Assembly (NCBI RefSeq): GCF_023715655.1
Contig: NZ_JAMBON010000008.1
Location: 1 to 64,000, forward strand
DNA from: Oceanobacillus luteolus
GTDB taxonomy: Bacteria; Bacillota; Bacilli; Bacillales; Amphibacillaceae
DNA: 64,000 nucleotides
Direction of reading: 5' to 3'
Below are positions 49,343 through 57,766 of the stretch, in pieces. Made by a program: the position numbers and the translations under genes. The notes beneath the pieces are model-generated. The model had not been told where the DNA came from, did not search any database, and saw only the letters and a program-made list of their open reading frames with translations. Positions within the stretch are counted from its first letter, which is position 1; every line of letters begins with the position of its first letter.

Positions 49343-49384
49343 AAAACACTCTCCCTGGTAATCCAAGGAGAGTGTTTTTTTATT
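49343..49384. terminator. Bidirectional terminator (yaaI / DJ-1 gene)
   Basis: AACACTCTCC/GGAGAGTGTT stem with A- and T-runs on either side between converging genes. Confidence 0.85.
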
Positions 49385-49895
49385 TCAATATATTCAACGA
49401 CTCACGGGTAAAGGCTGGAATATCGTCTGGCTGACGGCTTGTTACGAGTTGGTCTTGGCAAACGACTACTTCTTTATCAGCATATTTTGCGCCGGCATAT
49501 TCCATATCTACTTTGATGGATTTATAACCTGTTGCATCGCGGCCTTCCAATGTTTTTGCAGTAATTAATAGCTGTGGCCCATGACATATCGCCAGGACTG
49601 GCTTTTTCTCGTCCATGAAGTGCTTGGCAAATTCTACAAAGCGATCATCCGCACGTAACTGGTCTGGTGAGAAGCCACCTGGGATAAAGAGAGCATCATA
49701 CTCATTGGGATCAACTTCATCGATTCCATAGTCAATTGGAACTTTGGATTCTTCCTGTTTACCAATAACGGTATCACCTTTTTGATTTCCAATAGTTACA
49801 ATTTCATGACCTGCTTCTTCAAATGCTTTTGCCGGCTCTGTGTACTCTGAATCCTCAAATAGGTTCGTAATGACAGTAGCTATTTTCTTACCCAT
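49380..49895 (-). CDS. DJ-1/PfpI family protein (general stress protein 18-like)
   Basis: A 171-residue class I glutamine-amidotransferase-like protein with nucleophile Cys104 and His105 in AICHGPQ and Glu14 in the N-terminal FEDSEY. It is close to B. subtilis YfkM; members have been described as proteases or deglycases, an assignment still debated. I chose ATG 49895 with AAGGAG upstream. Confidence 0.88.
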   Translation of the reverse strand: MGKKIATVITNLFEDSEYTEPAKAFEEAGHEIVTIGNQKGDTVIGKQEESKVPIDYGIDEVDPNEYDALFIPGGFSPDQLRADDRFVEFAKHFMDEKKPVLAICHGPQLLITAKTLEGRDATGYKSIKVDMEYAGAKYADKEVVVCQDQLVTSRQPDDIPAFTRESLNILK

Positions 49896-49978
49896 AATTC
49901 CCAACTCCTTTATATTGATATTACATAAAAGAGTTTTCCCATTTCATAGTTAATAAAACATAGCTACTTTGTTTGATA

Positions 49979-50497
49979 TCAATTATTATCAAACCGTACA
50001 ACCTTCTTGAGGCGACGGTAAATGGAGCCTGGTAAGACAAAAGCAGTGAGGGATTTTCGTTTTTTGCTCTGCAATAAATCTACACTTCCATTCGTGCCAA
50101 AGTAAAAGGACTGCCAAGTGAACTTGGAGCAATAATTATCCTCCAGTTTACGAAGGTCGGGGACGTAGACATACCGCCTGATTTGGTCATAATGCTGCAT
50201 AGCCCATTGTGCCGCTTGCTTCGCTTCCCGTTCATTGGAATGACGTAAAACGGTAATTTTTTCACCCTTTTTGTGACGGGAAAGATAAAGTGGCATACTG
50301 TCGGAGTGACCAAACCTTTTCCAGCGGTTAACATGGTAGATGCGGAAATTTGTACCGACAATTCCAGTATGGCCGACTAAAATTGAGGATAAAGCATACT
50401 TATGCGAATAAAGGACATCCCCTGGTTGCATACGAATAGAGGTGCCTGGGTAATAATGCGTCATTGCTGCTTCTTCGATGTCGTTCTTCTCATTCAC
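49979..50497 (-). CDS. YiiX/YebB-like permuted papain-type hydrolase
   Basis: A 172-residue protein with the permuted NlpC/P60 layout: His43 in VGHTGIV precedes Cys123 in NYCSKFTWQ. Members hydrolyse amide or ester bonds; no signal peptide is seen. The start is GTG behind AAAGGTG. Substrate unknown. Confidence 0.72.
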   Translation of the reverse strand: MNEKNDIEEAAMTHYYPGTSIRMQPGDVLYSHKYALSSILVGHTGIVGTNFRIYHVNRWKRFGHSDSMPLYLSRHKKGEKITVLRHSNEREAKQAAQWAMQHYDQIRRYVYVPDLRKLEDNYCSKFTWQSFYFGTNGSVDLLQSKKRKSLTAFVLPGSIYRRLKKVVRFDNN

Positions 50498-50558
50498 AAT
50501 GTTTCACCTTTCCACATGAAGTATATTCTAGCAAATCTAGGATTAACGATAAGCTAAT

Positions 50559-51413
50559 TTATGCTGAACGTAATGTCACTACAACAATTTCTGGACGGTT
50601 AAATATCCTGAATGGAACAATACTATTTCCAAGCCCACGATTAACAATCATTGTAGTGCCTTCTGAATGATGTTCCCCAGATGTAAACTCCGGAAATAAT
50701 CCTTGATCAGGAGCAATCAACCCACCAACAAAAGGAATTCGAAATTGTCCACCATGTGCATGCCCTGAAAATACAAGCTCAAATCCATAATCACTATAAA
50801 GAGAAAACAGTTCCGGTCGATGTGATAATAGAAATCGAAAATGGTCTTCGCCTTCAAAACCTGTGATCGCTTCTTTGATATTTTCTTCTGTCTTTGCTTT
50901 TTCTGCATGAGAGCTTCCCTCGATAGCCGGGTCGTCTAATCCAATGATCTGAATCTTATCCTCTCCAATGGTAATGTACTCACTTGTATTGCGCATGACT
51001 TGAACGCCGATAGATTCTAAATCTTCCTCTAATTCATTGAATTTTCCTGACCACCATTCATGGTTTCCCGTCACATAAAAAACCGGCGCAATCTCAATTA
51101 ATTTCTCCATCAGAAGAATACCAGTTTGCTCATCGGATCTATTCGAATCAATTAAATCACCGGTAAAGACGATTAAATCCGGTTCTGTCCTGTTCACCCG
51201 TTTAAGCAGGTCTTCTTGATCCTCGCCAAATAACTTACTATGCAAATCAGATAGTTGAACAATTTTATAGTTATGAAAGCTTTTAGGCAGATTATTGGAT
51301 GGAATGGTATATTCACTAGTCACTAAAGAATTGTTTTGATAGTAAAGGAAATATATTAGTAGAACCATCCCGATCAAATAATACAACCATTTCTTTTTCG
51401 TTTTTTCCTTCAA
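50559..51413 (-). CDS. Membrane-anchored metallophosphoesterase (YaeI/YkuE-like)
   Basis: A 284-residue calcineurin-type phosphoesterase with a membrane anchor (about 9-25), and metal motifs SDLH, GDLID, GNHEWW, SHRPE and GHAHGGQ in order. Related enzymes act on lipid-linked substrates in the envelope. The start is TTG with GAGG 8 bases upstream. Confidence 0.9.
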   Translation of the reverse strand: MKEKTKKKWLYYLIGMVLLIYFLYYQNNSLVTSEYTIPSNNLPKSFHNYKIVQLSDLHSKLFGEDQEDLLKRVNRTEPDLIVFTGDLIDSNRSDEQTGILLMEKLIEIAPVFYVTGNHEWWSGKFNELEEDLESIGVQVMRNTSEYITIGEDKIQIIGLDDPAIEGSSHAEKAKTEENIKEAITGFEGEDHFRFLLSHRPELFSLYSDYGFELVFSGHAHGGQFRIPFVGGLIAPDQGLFPEFTSGEHHSEGTTMIVNRGLGNSIVPFRIFNRPEIVVVTLRSA

Positions 51414-51457
51414 TCTTCTAACCTCAATCTATTACAAACTTAGGACATCCACCAGTG

Positions 51458-52090
51458 TCATGAGTTCACTCTATAAATTTTATCTGCAGTCATTTCCGGC
51501 TTCACTACTTCCAAATAATGCTCTTCAGCTAACCAATATCGCTTTCTATACTTATCTAATATTTTTTCTCTACTCCCTATATATGTATCTCGCTGCAAGA
51601 CTCTTTCGTACCGTATATCTCTTGGACAATCAACAAACACTGTAAAATCATAATATCCTATCCATTCAATCCTTTGATTAAATACACCTTCAATTATAAC
51701 AATAAAATTTGTTGGAGTCGGAATGTCTTTCATCGTATATGTATCATTTGATTTATCATAGAAGGGGAGAGTCAGGCAGGAACAATTTTCATGGATCTTC
51801 ATAAATAGTTCCTCTGTCAACATACTAATATCCCATTGTAAATAGTAGTATTCATACCATTCTTCTCTTCCAGTTCCATAGCGTTTGTTTCTTTCAACGA
51901 TATGGTCGTCCAGACGGATGATTACAACGGGGCAATATTTTTGTAAACGAGACATCAATTGATGAACCAACGTTGTTTTACCTGCTCCACCCAAGCCATC
52001 GATTCCAACAAGATATGGTCTTTTCATGCTTTTATTTCTAAAATTAGTACGGATGTCATTTATTAGTTCGTCGCATTCGACCAACTCCAT
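51458..52090 (-). CDS. Uridine-kinase-like P-loop protein
   Basis: A 210-residue kinase-like protein with P-loop GIDGLGGAGKTT (29-40) and a downstream DRxxR-like VDCPRDIRYERV region. Similar to uridine kinase/phosphoribulokinase-type proteins; substrate unknown. I chose ATG 52090, though AGGAGG is only 3 bases away and an upstream in-frame ATG at 52153 cannot be excluded. Confidence 0.72.
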   Translation of the reverse strand: MELVECDELINDIRTNFRNKSMKRPYLVGIDGLGGAGKTTLVHQLMSRLQKYCPVVIIRLDDHIVERNKRYGTGREEWYEYYYLQWDISMLTEELFMKIHENCSCLTLPFYDKSNDTYTMKDIPTPTNFIVIIEGVFNQRIEWIGYYDFTVFVDCPRDIRYERVLQRDTYIGSREKILDKYRKRYWLAEEHYLEVVKPEMTADKIYRVNS

Positions 52091-52236
52091 ATACCTCCTA
52101 TGCAATGAAGTTATTTTGAATTCAAAACCATAGTAAATCATGAGAGGGAACATGGCCTACCTCACCATGCTTCATTGCTGACTGGCTTTATGGTACCATT
52201 TGGCAAATGTTTCTGTCATGTTTAGTAGCAGGATGA

Positions 52237-52800
52237 TTAAACTTCTAGAGTATTTCCTCTGTCTATCCATTCTGGCTTCAATAGAGAAAAAACAAGCGCA
52301 TCATGTGACTGCTTGCGTTGATAGAGGTATCCTCTCAGTAATCCTTCCTGTGAAAATCCTAGTTTCCTTAATAATTGAATAGATGGTTCATTTTGCGGAT
52401 AGGTTACCGCGCCGATCCGAAATAAATCCAAGTCCTCAAACGAGTATTGCAGTACTTTCGTAACTGCTTCCGTTGTAATGCCCTTACCCCAATAAGAAGG
52501 ATGCAATTCATAACCTATCTCTGCCTTTTTCCCCTTAATATTAAGGTTGTTTAAACCTAATGTTCCAATAAATCCTCCAGTATCCTTCGATAGGATTCCC
52601 CATCTTATTCCTCTTTTCATTTCGAATGTGGAATGAAACGAATCGATCATTTCTACAGCCTGTTTTTCACTTTCCAAACTATCCATCCCATAATAAACCG
52701 TGACGTCATCTCTTGACATGATGTCATAATAAGCATTAGCATGCTCTTGTACGACTTGCACTAATTTTATCCGTTTTGTTTCCAACTCTGGAAAGTCCAT
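52237..52800 (-). CDS. GNAT family acetyltransferase (RimJ/RimL-like)
   Basis: A 187-residue acetyltransferase with ETKRIKLVQV at the N-terminus, IGYELHPSYWGKGITTEAV (acetyl-CoA loop) and NEPSIQLLRKLGFSQEGLLR as the C-terminal motif. It is of the RimJ/RimL ribosomal-protein acetyltransferase subfamily, but the target is unknown. AAAGGAG precedes the ATG. Confidence 0.88.
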   Translation of the reverse strand: MDFPELETKRIKLVQVVQEHANAYYDIMSRDDVTVYYGMDSLESEKQAVEMIDSFHSTFEMKRGIRWGILSKDTGGFIGTLGLNNLNIKGKKAEIGYELHPSYWGKGITTEAVTKVLQYSFEDLDLFRIGAVTYPQNEPSIQLLRKLGFSQEGLLRGYLYQRKQSHDALVFSLLKPEWIDRGNTLEV

Positions 52801-52839
52801 TTTATTTGCTCCTTTAAATTTATAAACTGACCGTTAAAA

Positions 52840-53601
52840 TTATTTCTTATGAACAATTGCCTCAAATGTAATGGTTTGCTCTAAATTTGTCGGATACTCT
52901 CCGTAATAATAATTGGCTGATATAACAATATCTTTAAACCCGACTGATTCCAGGAGCAACTTAAATTCCTCAATCCCATACCAACGAATCGGAAACCGCT
53001 CCAATTCCGTTTGAACCAATATTCCATCCCGCCATTTTTCGTAGCGGTTATGTGACACGGTATACTGATTGATATAATCGACTTCAACAATTTTTGTTTC
53101 TAATGTAATCCAGTCACCATTTTCTGTTTCCCAAGTCCTCGTACTTACTTGATCAATTGTTAAATCGGACTGCATAAATATATCAATGATTAGCTTACCT
53201 CCATCAACAAGATGACGATGGAAGTTTTTCAATGCCTGGATGGATTCTTCCCTCTTATGCAACAGTAGAAATGTTCCAGTTGGTACAATAATAGCTTCGT
53301 AGGCTTTATTTAGATTTAAGTCTTCCATTTTCCCTTGGTATAATATTGGTTTTAAGCCTCTCTGTTCACAGTTATCCTGACATATTTCCAGCATTTCAGT
53401 TGATACGTCAAATCCCTCCACATCCAATCCGTACTCAAGAAGGGGGACGAGAATACGACCTGTACCAACGCCCGGCTCAAGAATCGGACCTTTACAACCT
53501 TCTAATCTTGCTTGATAAAATTCTACATCACCAAAAGAGCGGCCAATATATTTGTCCAGATTATAGACTTCCGAGGAAAGCTTGCTGTAGTAGCCTAACA
53601 T
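52840..53601 (-). CDS. Class I SAM-dependent methyltransferase
   Basis: A 253-residue methyltransferase with SAM motif ILEPGVGTGRIL (40-51) and VEGFDVSTEML. Substrate unknown. AAAGGGGGTG precedes the ATG. It precedes the acetyltransferase gene in the same direction (39-base gap). Confidence 0.85.
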   Translation of the reverse strand: MLGYYSKLSSEVYNLDKYIGRSFGDVEFYQARLEGCKGPILEPGVGTGRILVPLLEYGLDVEGFDVSTEMLEICQDNCEQRGLKPILYQGKMEDLNLNKAYEAIIVPTGTFLLLHKREESIQALKNFHRHLVDGGKLIIDIFMQSDLTIDQVSTRTWETENGDWITLETKIVEVDYINQYTVSHNRYEKWRDGILVQTELERFPIRWYGIEEFKLLLESVGFKDIVISANYYYGEYPTNLEQTITFEAIVHKK

Positions 53602-53643
53602 ATGATCTACACCCCCTTTTGTTACAATTCAGTACTTTCTATA

Positions 53644-53688
53644 AGCTAAAATAAAAACCCTGTATCAAACAGGATTTTTATTTTAGCT
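53644..53688. terminator. Terminator of acsA
   Basis: Stem of about 19 bp (AGCTAAAATAAAAA plus CCTG and complement) with a 7-base loop; it starts at the acsA stop codon. A/T-rich arms serve as the T-run on both strands. Confidence 0.85.
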
Positions 53689-55390
53689 AAATCTCTAATC
53701 CCTCATCTACACCTTGCTCCCAAGACTTCAACAGATGACGCATGATCTTTCCGCTTCTTGTTTTTGGAATTTCTTCTTTTACTACGATTTCATCTGGTGC
53801 AGCATTGGCACTTAACGTGTTGCTTATAAATCCACGTATTTCCTCCAGTAATTCCACCGATTCTTCATAGCCCGGATTTAACGTTATAAACGCCTTGATC
53901 ACTTCACCATGTTTCGGATCAGGCTTTCCGATTACTCCCGCTTCAAGGACAGCAGGATGTTCAATCAATTTAGATTCTACTTCAAAGGGGCCGACACGCT
54001 CTCCTGAAGTATGAATGACATCATCCAGACGACCTTGGAACCAGAAATAACCATCTTCATCCACATAAGCACTGTCCCCGGTAATATACCAACCATCCAT
54101 GAAATAACTTTCATATTGTCCAGGGTTATTCCAGATTTTCCGCATCATTGCTGGCCAATCTGCTTTGATGGCGAGATTACCCATCTGTTTCGGCGGCAGT
54201 TCATTTCCTGCGTTATCTATAATTGCTGCTTCTATGCCCGGAATTGCTTTCCCCATCGAACCTGGTTTAATTTCATTACATGGAAGATTGGCAATAAGTT
54301 GTGCCCCTGTTTCAGTCATGAGCCAAGTATCATGGATCCTCAAATTCAACTCTTTCAAGCCCCACGTAATAAGTTCCGGATTTAGTTGCTGCCCGCCACT
54401 TACGATATGTCTCAATGCGAGGAGATTATAATTTTTAGTTACTTTTTCTCCTTGGCTTATAAGCAGTCGGAGCACTGTTGGGGAAGTATACCATACAGAT
54501 ACATTGTATTTTTCCAATGTTTCATAGTAATTTTCCGGTGTTCGTTCTCCATCAACTACAACGTTCGTTATCCCATGGAGCCAAGGTGCAAATATTCCGT
54601 AGCTCGTGCCAGCCACCCAACCTGGGTTAGCAGTAGAAAAGTATATATCATATGGTTTTAAATCAAGCACCCATTCAGCCGTTGCGTAATGCTGCACCAT
54701 CGCATGATGGACATGGTAGACTCCTTTAGATTTTCCTGTAGATCCAGGAGTATAATGAATCAACATTCCATCTTCCAAATCGACCCACTCGATCGGAAAT
54801 ACATCAGTTGCAGCTGCCATTTCCTCATCATAGCTAATAAAGATACTCTCTTTATTCGGAGTATCTCCAACTACAATGATTTTCTTTAAATGAGGAAGCT
54901 CCTGATAAGGCACACGCTCCAGTAACTCTTCTGTCGTGACAAGTACCGTTGCTTCGCTATCTTCTAACCTATCATATACTGCTTGCTCCATAAACTCATC
55001 AAATAGCGGACCGGCAATTGCTCCAATTTTTAATATCCCAAAAAAGACAGTATAGAATTCTGGCCTCTGCGGCATAAAAAGGAAAACGCGATCCCCTTTA
55101 TTCACTTCATATTTCCGAAGCACATTTGCAAATTTATTACTCAGCTTGCTTAACTCAAGAAATGTAAGTGTTTCTTCTCGAGTGGATGACGAATAAATTA
55201 AAGCCAGCTTGTCTTTTCTCTCCGGATTTTCTGCATGACGGTCTAATGCTTCATAAGCCATATTCACTTTTCCAGTTGTATGCCAGCTGAATTTCCTCTT
55301 AACATCTTCCCACGTAAAGTTCTCTCTGAACGAATCGTAATCCTGTAAGTTATAATCTCCGACTCTAGCAGGAATTGGCTGCATGTCCAT
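53687..55390 (-). CDS. acsA: Acetyl-CoA synthetase AcsA
   Basis: Activates acetate to acetyl-CoA through acetyl-AMP. The 567-residue ANL enzyme has the P-loop-like YTPGSTGKSKGV, the TETGA motif in WLMTETGAQ, the hinge FQGRLDDVIHTSGERVGP, and the catalytic, acetylation-prone Lys in PKTRSGKIMRHLL. The length matches B. subtilis AcsA (572). AAGGAGAG precedes the ATG. A cre site lies in the leader, so glucose repression through CcpA is likely. Confidence 0.92.
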   Translation of the reverse strand: MDMQPIPARVGDYNLQDYDSFRENFTWEDVKRKFSWHTTGKVNMAYEALDRHAENPERKDKLALIYSSSTREETLTFLELSKLSNKFANVLRKYEVNKGDRVFLFMPQRPEFYTVFFGILKIGAIAGPLFDEFMEQAVYDRLEDSEATVLVTTEELLERVPYQELPHLKKIIVVGDTPNKESIFISYDEEMAAATDVFPIEWVDLEDGMLIHYTPGSTGKSKGVYHVHHAMVQHYATAEWVLDLKPYDIYFSTANPGWVAGTSYGIFAPWLHGITNVVVDGERTPENYYETLEKYNVSVWYTSPTVLRLLISQGEKVTKNYNLLALRHIVSGGQQLNPELITWGLKELNLRIHDTWLMTETGAQLIANLPCNEIKPGSMGKAIPGIEAAIIDNAGNELPPKQMGNLAIKADWPAMMRKIWNNPGQYESYFMDGWYITGDSAYVDEDGYFWFQGRLDDVIHTSGERVGPFEVESKLIEHPAVLEAGVIGKPDPKHGEVIKAFITLNPGYEESVELLEEIRGFISNTLSANAAPDEIVVKEEIPKTRSGKIMRHLLKSWEQGVDEGLEI

Positions 55391-55407
55391 CGTTTATCTC
55401 TCCTTTA

Positions 55408-55423
55408 TTGTAAACGTTAACAT
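55408..55423 (-). promoter_or_regulatory. CcpA cre site in the acsA leader
   Basis: TTGTAAACGTTAACAT matches WTGNAANCGNWNNCW at every position and is nearly palindromic. It lies just upstream of the acsA ribosome site. Confidence 0.8.
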
Positions 55424-55639
55424 TTCATATAACATTAAATTGTTGAATTTTTTAGTAAGTTGAATCTATTTTAGAACATTTTGTGACATATATAAAGTAT
55501 TTGAGTATAAGATTTTTTATTTTTTCAGGTAGAATGCAGAGGGAAGGTTCTAATCTAATAGGCATTTAAACCCTCCAGAAGGCTAATTTTTTATTGTATA
55601 CTAAGTTAGGTAAATGAATCACGGAAAGGATGCTGTATA

Positions 55640-55855
55640 TTGGTATTATTAGTTTTTCCCTTCATTGCACTCATGATTTACTTTCCATTTGCGGCAGGGT
55701 CAATAACTATTTATTACAGAGATATTAAAAATAGTAAGTCGGAAGAAAAACAAAAGAAAGCTAGAAGAAAGATTCTCCTACTTAATATAGTTGGTATTTT
55801 GTTGGCAATCATTGCCTTTAAATACATGTGGCATAGTCTTATGGTTAATTTTTAA
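55640..55855 (+). CDS. Small two-helix membrane protein
   Basis: A 71-residue protein not recognised. Two hydrophobic segments flank a basic loop (RDIKNSKSEEKQKKARRK). The start TTG 55640 lies about 10 bases after GGAAAGGA. It has the same topology as the next gene and may be a diverged duplicate. Confidence 0.55.
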   Translation: MVLLVFPFIALMIYFPFAAGSITIYYRDIKNSKSEEKQKKARRKILLLNIVGILLAIIAFKYMWHSLMVNF

Positions 55856-55872
55856 AAGAGAGAGTTGATAGG

Positions 55873-56079
55873 ATGTTAGCTGTTATAGCAGTAGGTGCTG
55901 CGATGCTTGCCTATGTGCCTTTTGGCCTCGCAGTGTTATTTATTGATAAGAAATTATTTCAACGTGCAGATACAAAAAGGAAAAGAAGAATGGCTGGGGG
56001 ACTAATTATAACCATCAGTATCATTGGCATTATTGTTGGCATTTTAACCTTTAGAGGAATTATGGCAGATTATCTCTAA
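55873..56079 (+). CDS. Small two-helix membrane protein
   Basis: A 68-residue protein with two hydrophobic segments (about 2-23 and 42-62) and a basic loop (RADTKRKRRM). GAGAG lies before the ATG. It starts 17 bases after the previous gene and shares an aliphatic-Y-x-PF pattern in its first helix. Function unknown. Confidence 0.58.
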   Translation: MLAVIAVGAAMLAYVPFGLAVLFIDKKLFQRADTKRKRRMAGGLIITISIIGIIVGILTFRGIMADYL

Positions 56080-56087
56080 TATGAAAA

Positions 56088-56120
56088 GAACCCAGGTTTA
56101 AATAAAACCTGGGTTCTACT
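56088..56120. terminator. Terminator shared by tRNA-Arg and small membrane genes
   Basis: Perfect GAACCCAGGTTT/AAACCTGGGTTC stem, 5-base loop. On the minus strand it is followed by TTTT; on the plus strand by a weaker T-rich stretch. Confidence 0.8.
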
Positions 56121-56140
56121 ATTTATCTTTGTTCATGAAA

Positions 56141-56213
56141 CGGCCCCGGCAGGATTCGAACCTGCGACGCACAGTTTAGGAAACTGACGCTCTATCCCCT
56201 GAGCTACGGAGCC
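56141..56213 (-). tRNA. tRNA-Arg (anticodon CCT)
   Basis: A 73-base cloverleaf: acceptor GGCTCCG/CGGGGCC (one T-G), D-arm GCTC/GAGC, anticodon loop TTCCTAA (CCT), T-arm GCAGG TTCGAAT CCTGC. The outermost anticodon-stem pair is T-T. CCA is not encoded. It reads AGG codons. Its promoter overlaps the proC terminator. Confidence 0.95.
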
Positions 56214-56229
56214 ATACAGTAATGTTTTT

Positions 56230-56257
56230 ATTATACAAAATCTGATGAAAAAAACAA
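56230..56257 (-). promoter_or_regulatory. Promoter of tRNA-Arg
   Basis: Minus strand: TTGTTT, 16-base spacer, TATAAT. The -35 lies inside the T-run of the proC terminator. Confidence 0.65.
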
Positions 56258-56280
56258 GGCAGGATTTTTGCACCTGCCTT
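56247..56280 (-). terminator. Terminator of proC
   Basis: Minus strand: AAGGCAGG/CCTGCCTT stem with a 9-base loop followed by GTTTTTTT. Confidence 0.85.
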
Positions 56281-56286
56281 AACTTC

Positions 56287-57108
56287 TTAAACTTTTATAG
56301 CTTTTGCTAAATCCAAGGAGCGGTTCCTTGCACTGTGAATGCAAGCCATGATAATCTTTTCAAATTCATTTGCTTGCAGAGATTGAAGTCCCGCTTCGGT
56401 TGTTCCACCTTGGCTCGTAATATTTTTCCTTAGTGTATCAGCTGACTGCCCGGATTGCTCCAGCATTTTTCCGGCACCGATGATAGTCTGGGTGATCAGT
56501 GCATCGGCTGTCTGTGCATCCATACCTGCCTCTAAAGCAGCCTTCTTCATCGCTTCTACAAAGTAATAGATAAAAGCTGGACCACTTCCAGAAACAGCTG
56601 TCACGGTATGCATATCATCTTCAGATACAATCTTGGTCATACCGATCGTTTGAAATAATTTTTCTGCATATTCAAGTTGTTGTTCAGTTACATATTTTCC
56701 ACCCGTAATAGCAGTAGCGGAATGCCCAATTTGGGCAGATGTATTAGGCATCGTCCGAATAACAGCTACTTTCTTGTTGAGCGTTTCTTCAATCGTTTCC
56801 GTCATTACACCGGCCAACACGGAAATGATGAGCTGATTTTCCTTTATATAAGGATTAATCGTCAATAAAGAATCCTTTAAGTCTTTTGGCTTCATTGCTA
56901 AAACAACGACATCGGCACGGCTAAACAATGCTTCCTTATCATAGGAAGTCTTTACTCCATACGTATCCTTCATATAAGCTAAACGCGCTGTATCTTGTTT
57001 ATTGGTAACAAAAATTTGGCTTTTGTCGACTGTCTTTGTCTGCAACAAACCAGCAATGATTGCCTCTGCCATTGAACCACAACCAACAAATAAAATCCGT
57101 CTATCCAT
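56287..57108 (-). CDS. proC: Pyrroline-5-carboxylate reductase
   Basis: Catalyses the last step of proline synthesis with NAD(P)H. The 273-residue protein has the Rossmann motif FVGCGSMAEAI, the AMKPKDL segment, IRTMPNTSAQIG and the C-terminal VSGSGPAFIYYF/QGGTTEAG region. AAGGAG precedes the ATG. A T-box leader with a Pro specifier lies directly upstream, so expression should rise when tRNA-Pro is uncharged. Confidence 0.95.
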   Translation of the reverse strand: MDRRILFVGCGSMAEAIIAGLLQTKTVDKSQIFVTNKQDTARLAYMKDTYGVKTSYDKEALFSRADVVVLAMKPKDLKDSLLTINPYIKENQLIISVLAGVMTETIEETLNKKVAVIRTMPNTSAQIGHSATAITGGKYVTEQQLEYAEKLFQTIGMTKIVSEDDMHTVTAVSGSGPAFIYYFVEAMKKAALEAGMDAQTADALITQTIIGAGKMLEQSGQSADTLRKNITSQGGTTEAGLQSLQANEFEKIIMACIHSARNRSLDLAKAIKV

Positions 57109-57131
57109 AAAAATACACTCCTTCTTTAAAT

Positions 57132-57379
57132 TTCCAATAAAAAAAGCTGATTCCGTCCTAAAAAAGGACGGAAATCAGCTTCCGCGGTACCACCTAATTT
57201 GGCAATCTGCCCACTCTTCATTGATAACACAGTTTCCTGTGGTTAGTTTATAAGCTAACGACTCCCAGGTAGGTTCATACAAGCTTATCAGCAGGGATCT
57301 CTCAGCCGGTGAATCCCATTTTCTGTCAGATAGTTCTTATATTACTGGCCTCATCATCGTCTAAAATGTATTTGATTTC
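57132..57379 (-). promoter_or_regulatory. T-box riboswitch, specifier CCU (Pro), for proC
   Basis: Leader of about 250 bases. It shows stem I with an AGTA-type bulge, a specifier loop GAACCTACC placing CCT (Pro) before a purine, the T-box element AGGTGGTACCGCGG, and a terminator AGCTGATTTCCGTCC with complement plus a long T-run near 57140-57180. The specifier agrees with proC. Confidence 0.92.
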
Positions 57380-57384
57380 TGTTA

Positions 57385-57413
57385 ATAGTAGGATAAAAAA
57401 ATCGCTTTGTCAA
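57385..57413 (-). promoter_or_regulatory. SigA promoter of the proC T-box leader
   Basis: Minus strand: TTGACA, 17-base spacer, TACTAT. Confidence 0.75.
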
Positions 57414-57504
57414 GGGGCGGATTTTAATGGGTCAGGACACTTTCAATATAAGAGGGACTATAACTAGTAAGCTTTATCTTCATTAGGAATTTCTCCATTA
57501 AATG

Positions 57505-57537
57505 ACAAAAAACGCCTAATATTACTTAAGCGTTTTT
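57505..57537 (-). terminator. Terminator of tRNA-Ser
   Basis: Minus strand: ACGCTTAA/TTAGGCGT (one G-U pair) extended by A-T pairs, then T-run. Confidence 0.75.
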
Positions 57538-57559
57538 AAAGGATTTGAATTTATAAAAA

Positions 57560-57652
57560 TGGAGGAGGTAGAGGGATTCGAACCCCCGCGCGGTTTGACC
57601 CGCCTGTCGGTTTTCAAGACCGATCCCTTCAGCCAGACTTGGGTATACCTCC
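57560..57652 (-). tRNA. tRNA-Ser (anticodon TGA)
   Basis: A 93-base tRNA including CCA, with the long variable arm of class II tRNAs, anticodon loop CTTGAAA (TGA) and acceptor GGAGGTA/TACCTCC. It reads UCA codons. The discriminator is T, not the G expected for serine. It has its own promoter (57670-57699) and lies 115 bases after serS. Confidence 0.95.
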
Positions 57653-57669
57653 GTTTCAAGACAAGATAT

Positions 57670-57699
57670 AATATATCATAAAAACATGAATGATGTCAA
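57670..57699 (-). promoter_or_regulatory. SigA promoter of tRNA-Ser
   Basis: Minus strand: TTGACA, 18-base spacer, TATATT, in the serS-tRNA gap. Confidence 0.75.
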
Positions 57700-57730
57700 A
57701 TATTATTTTACGGCATTGTTAATGAGGGGA

Positions 57731-57755
57731 GGCTGCATGAGATGCTCATACAGCC
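57731..57755. other. Hairpin after serS
   Basis: GGCTG-x-ATGAG/CTCAT-x-CAGCC with a 3-base loop and a single internal mismatch. No T-run follows, so termination after serS is uncertain. Confidence 0.55.
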
Positions 57756-57766
57756 AACCTTCTATC

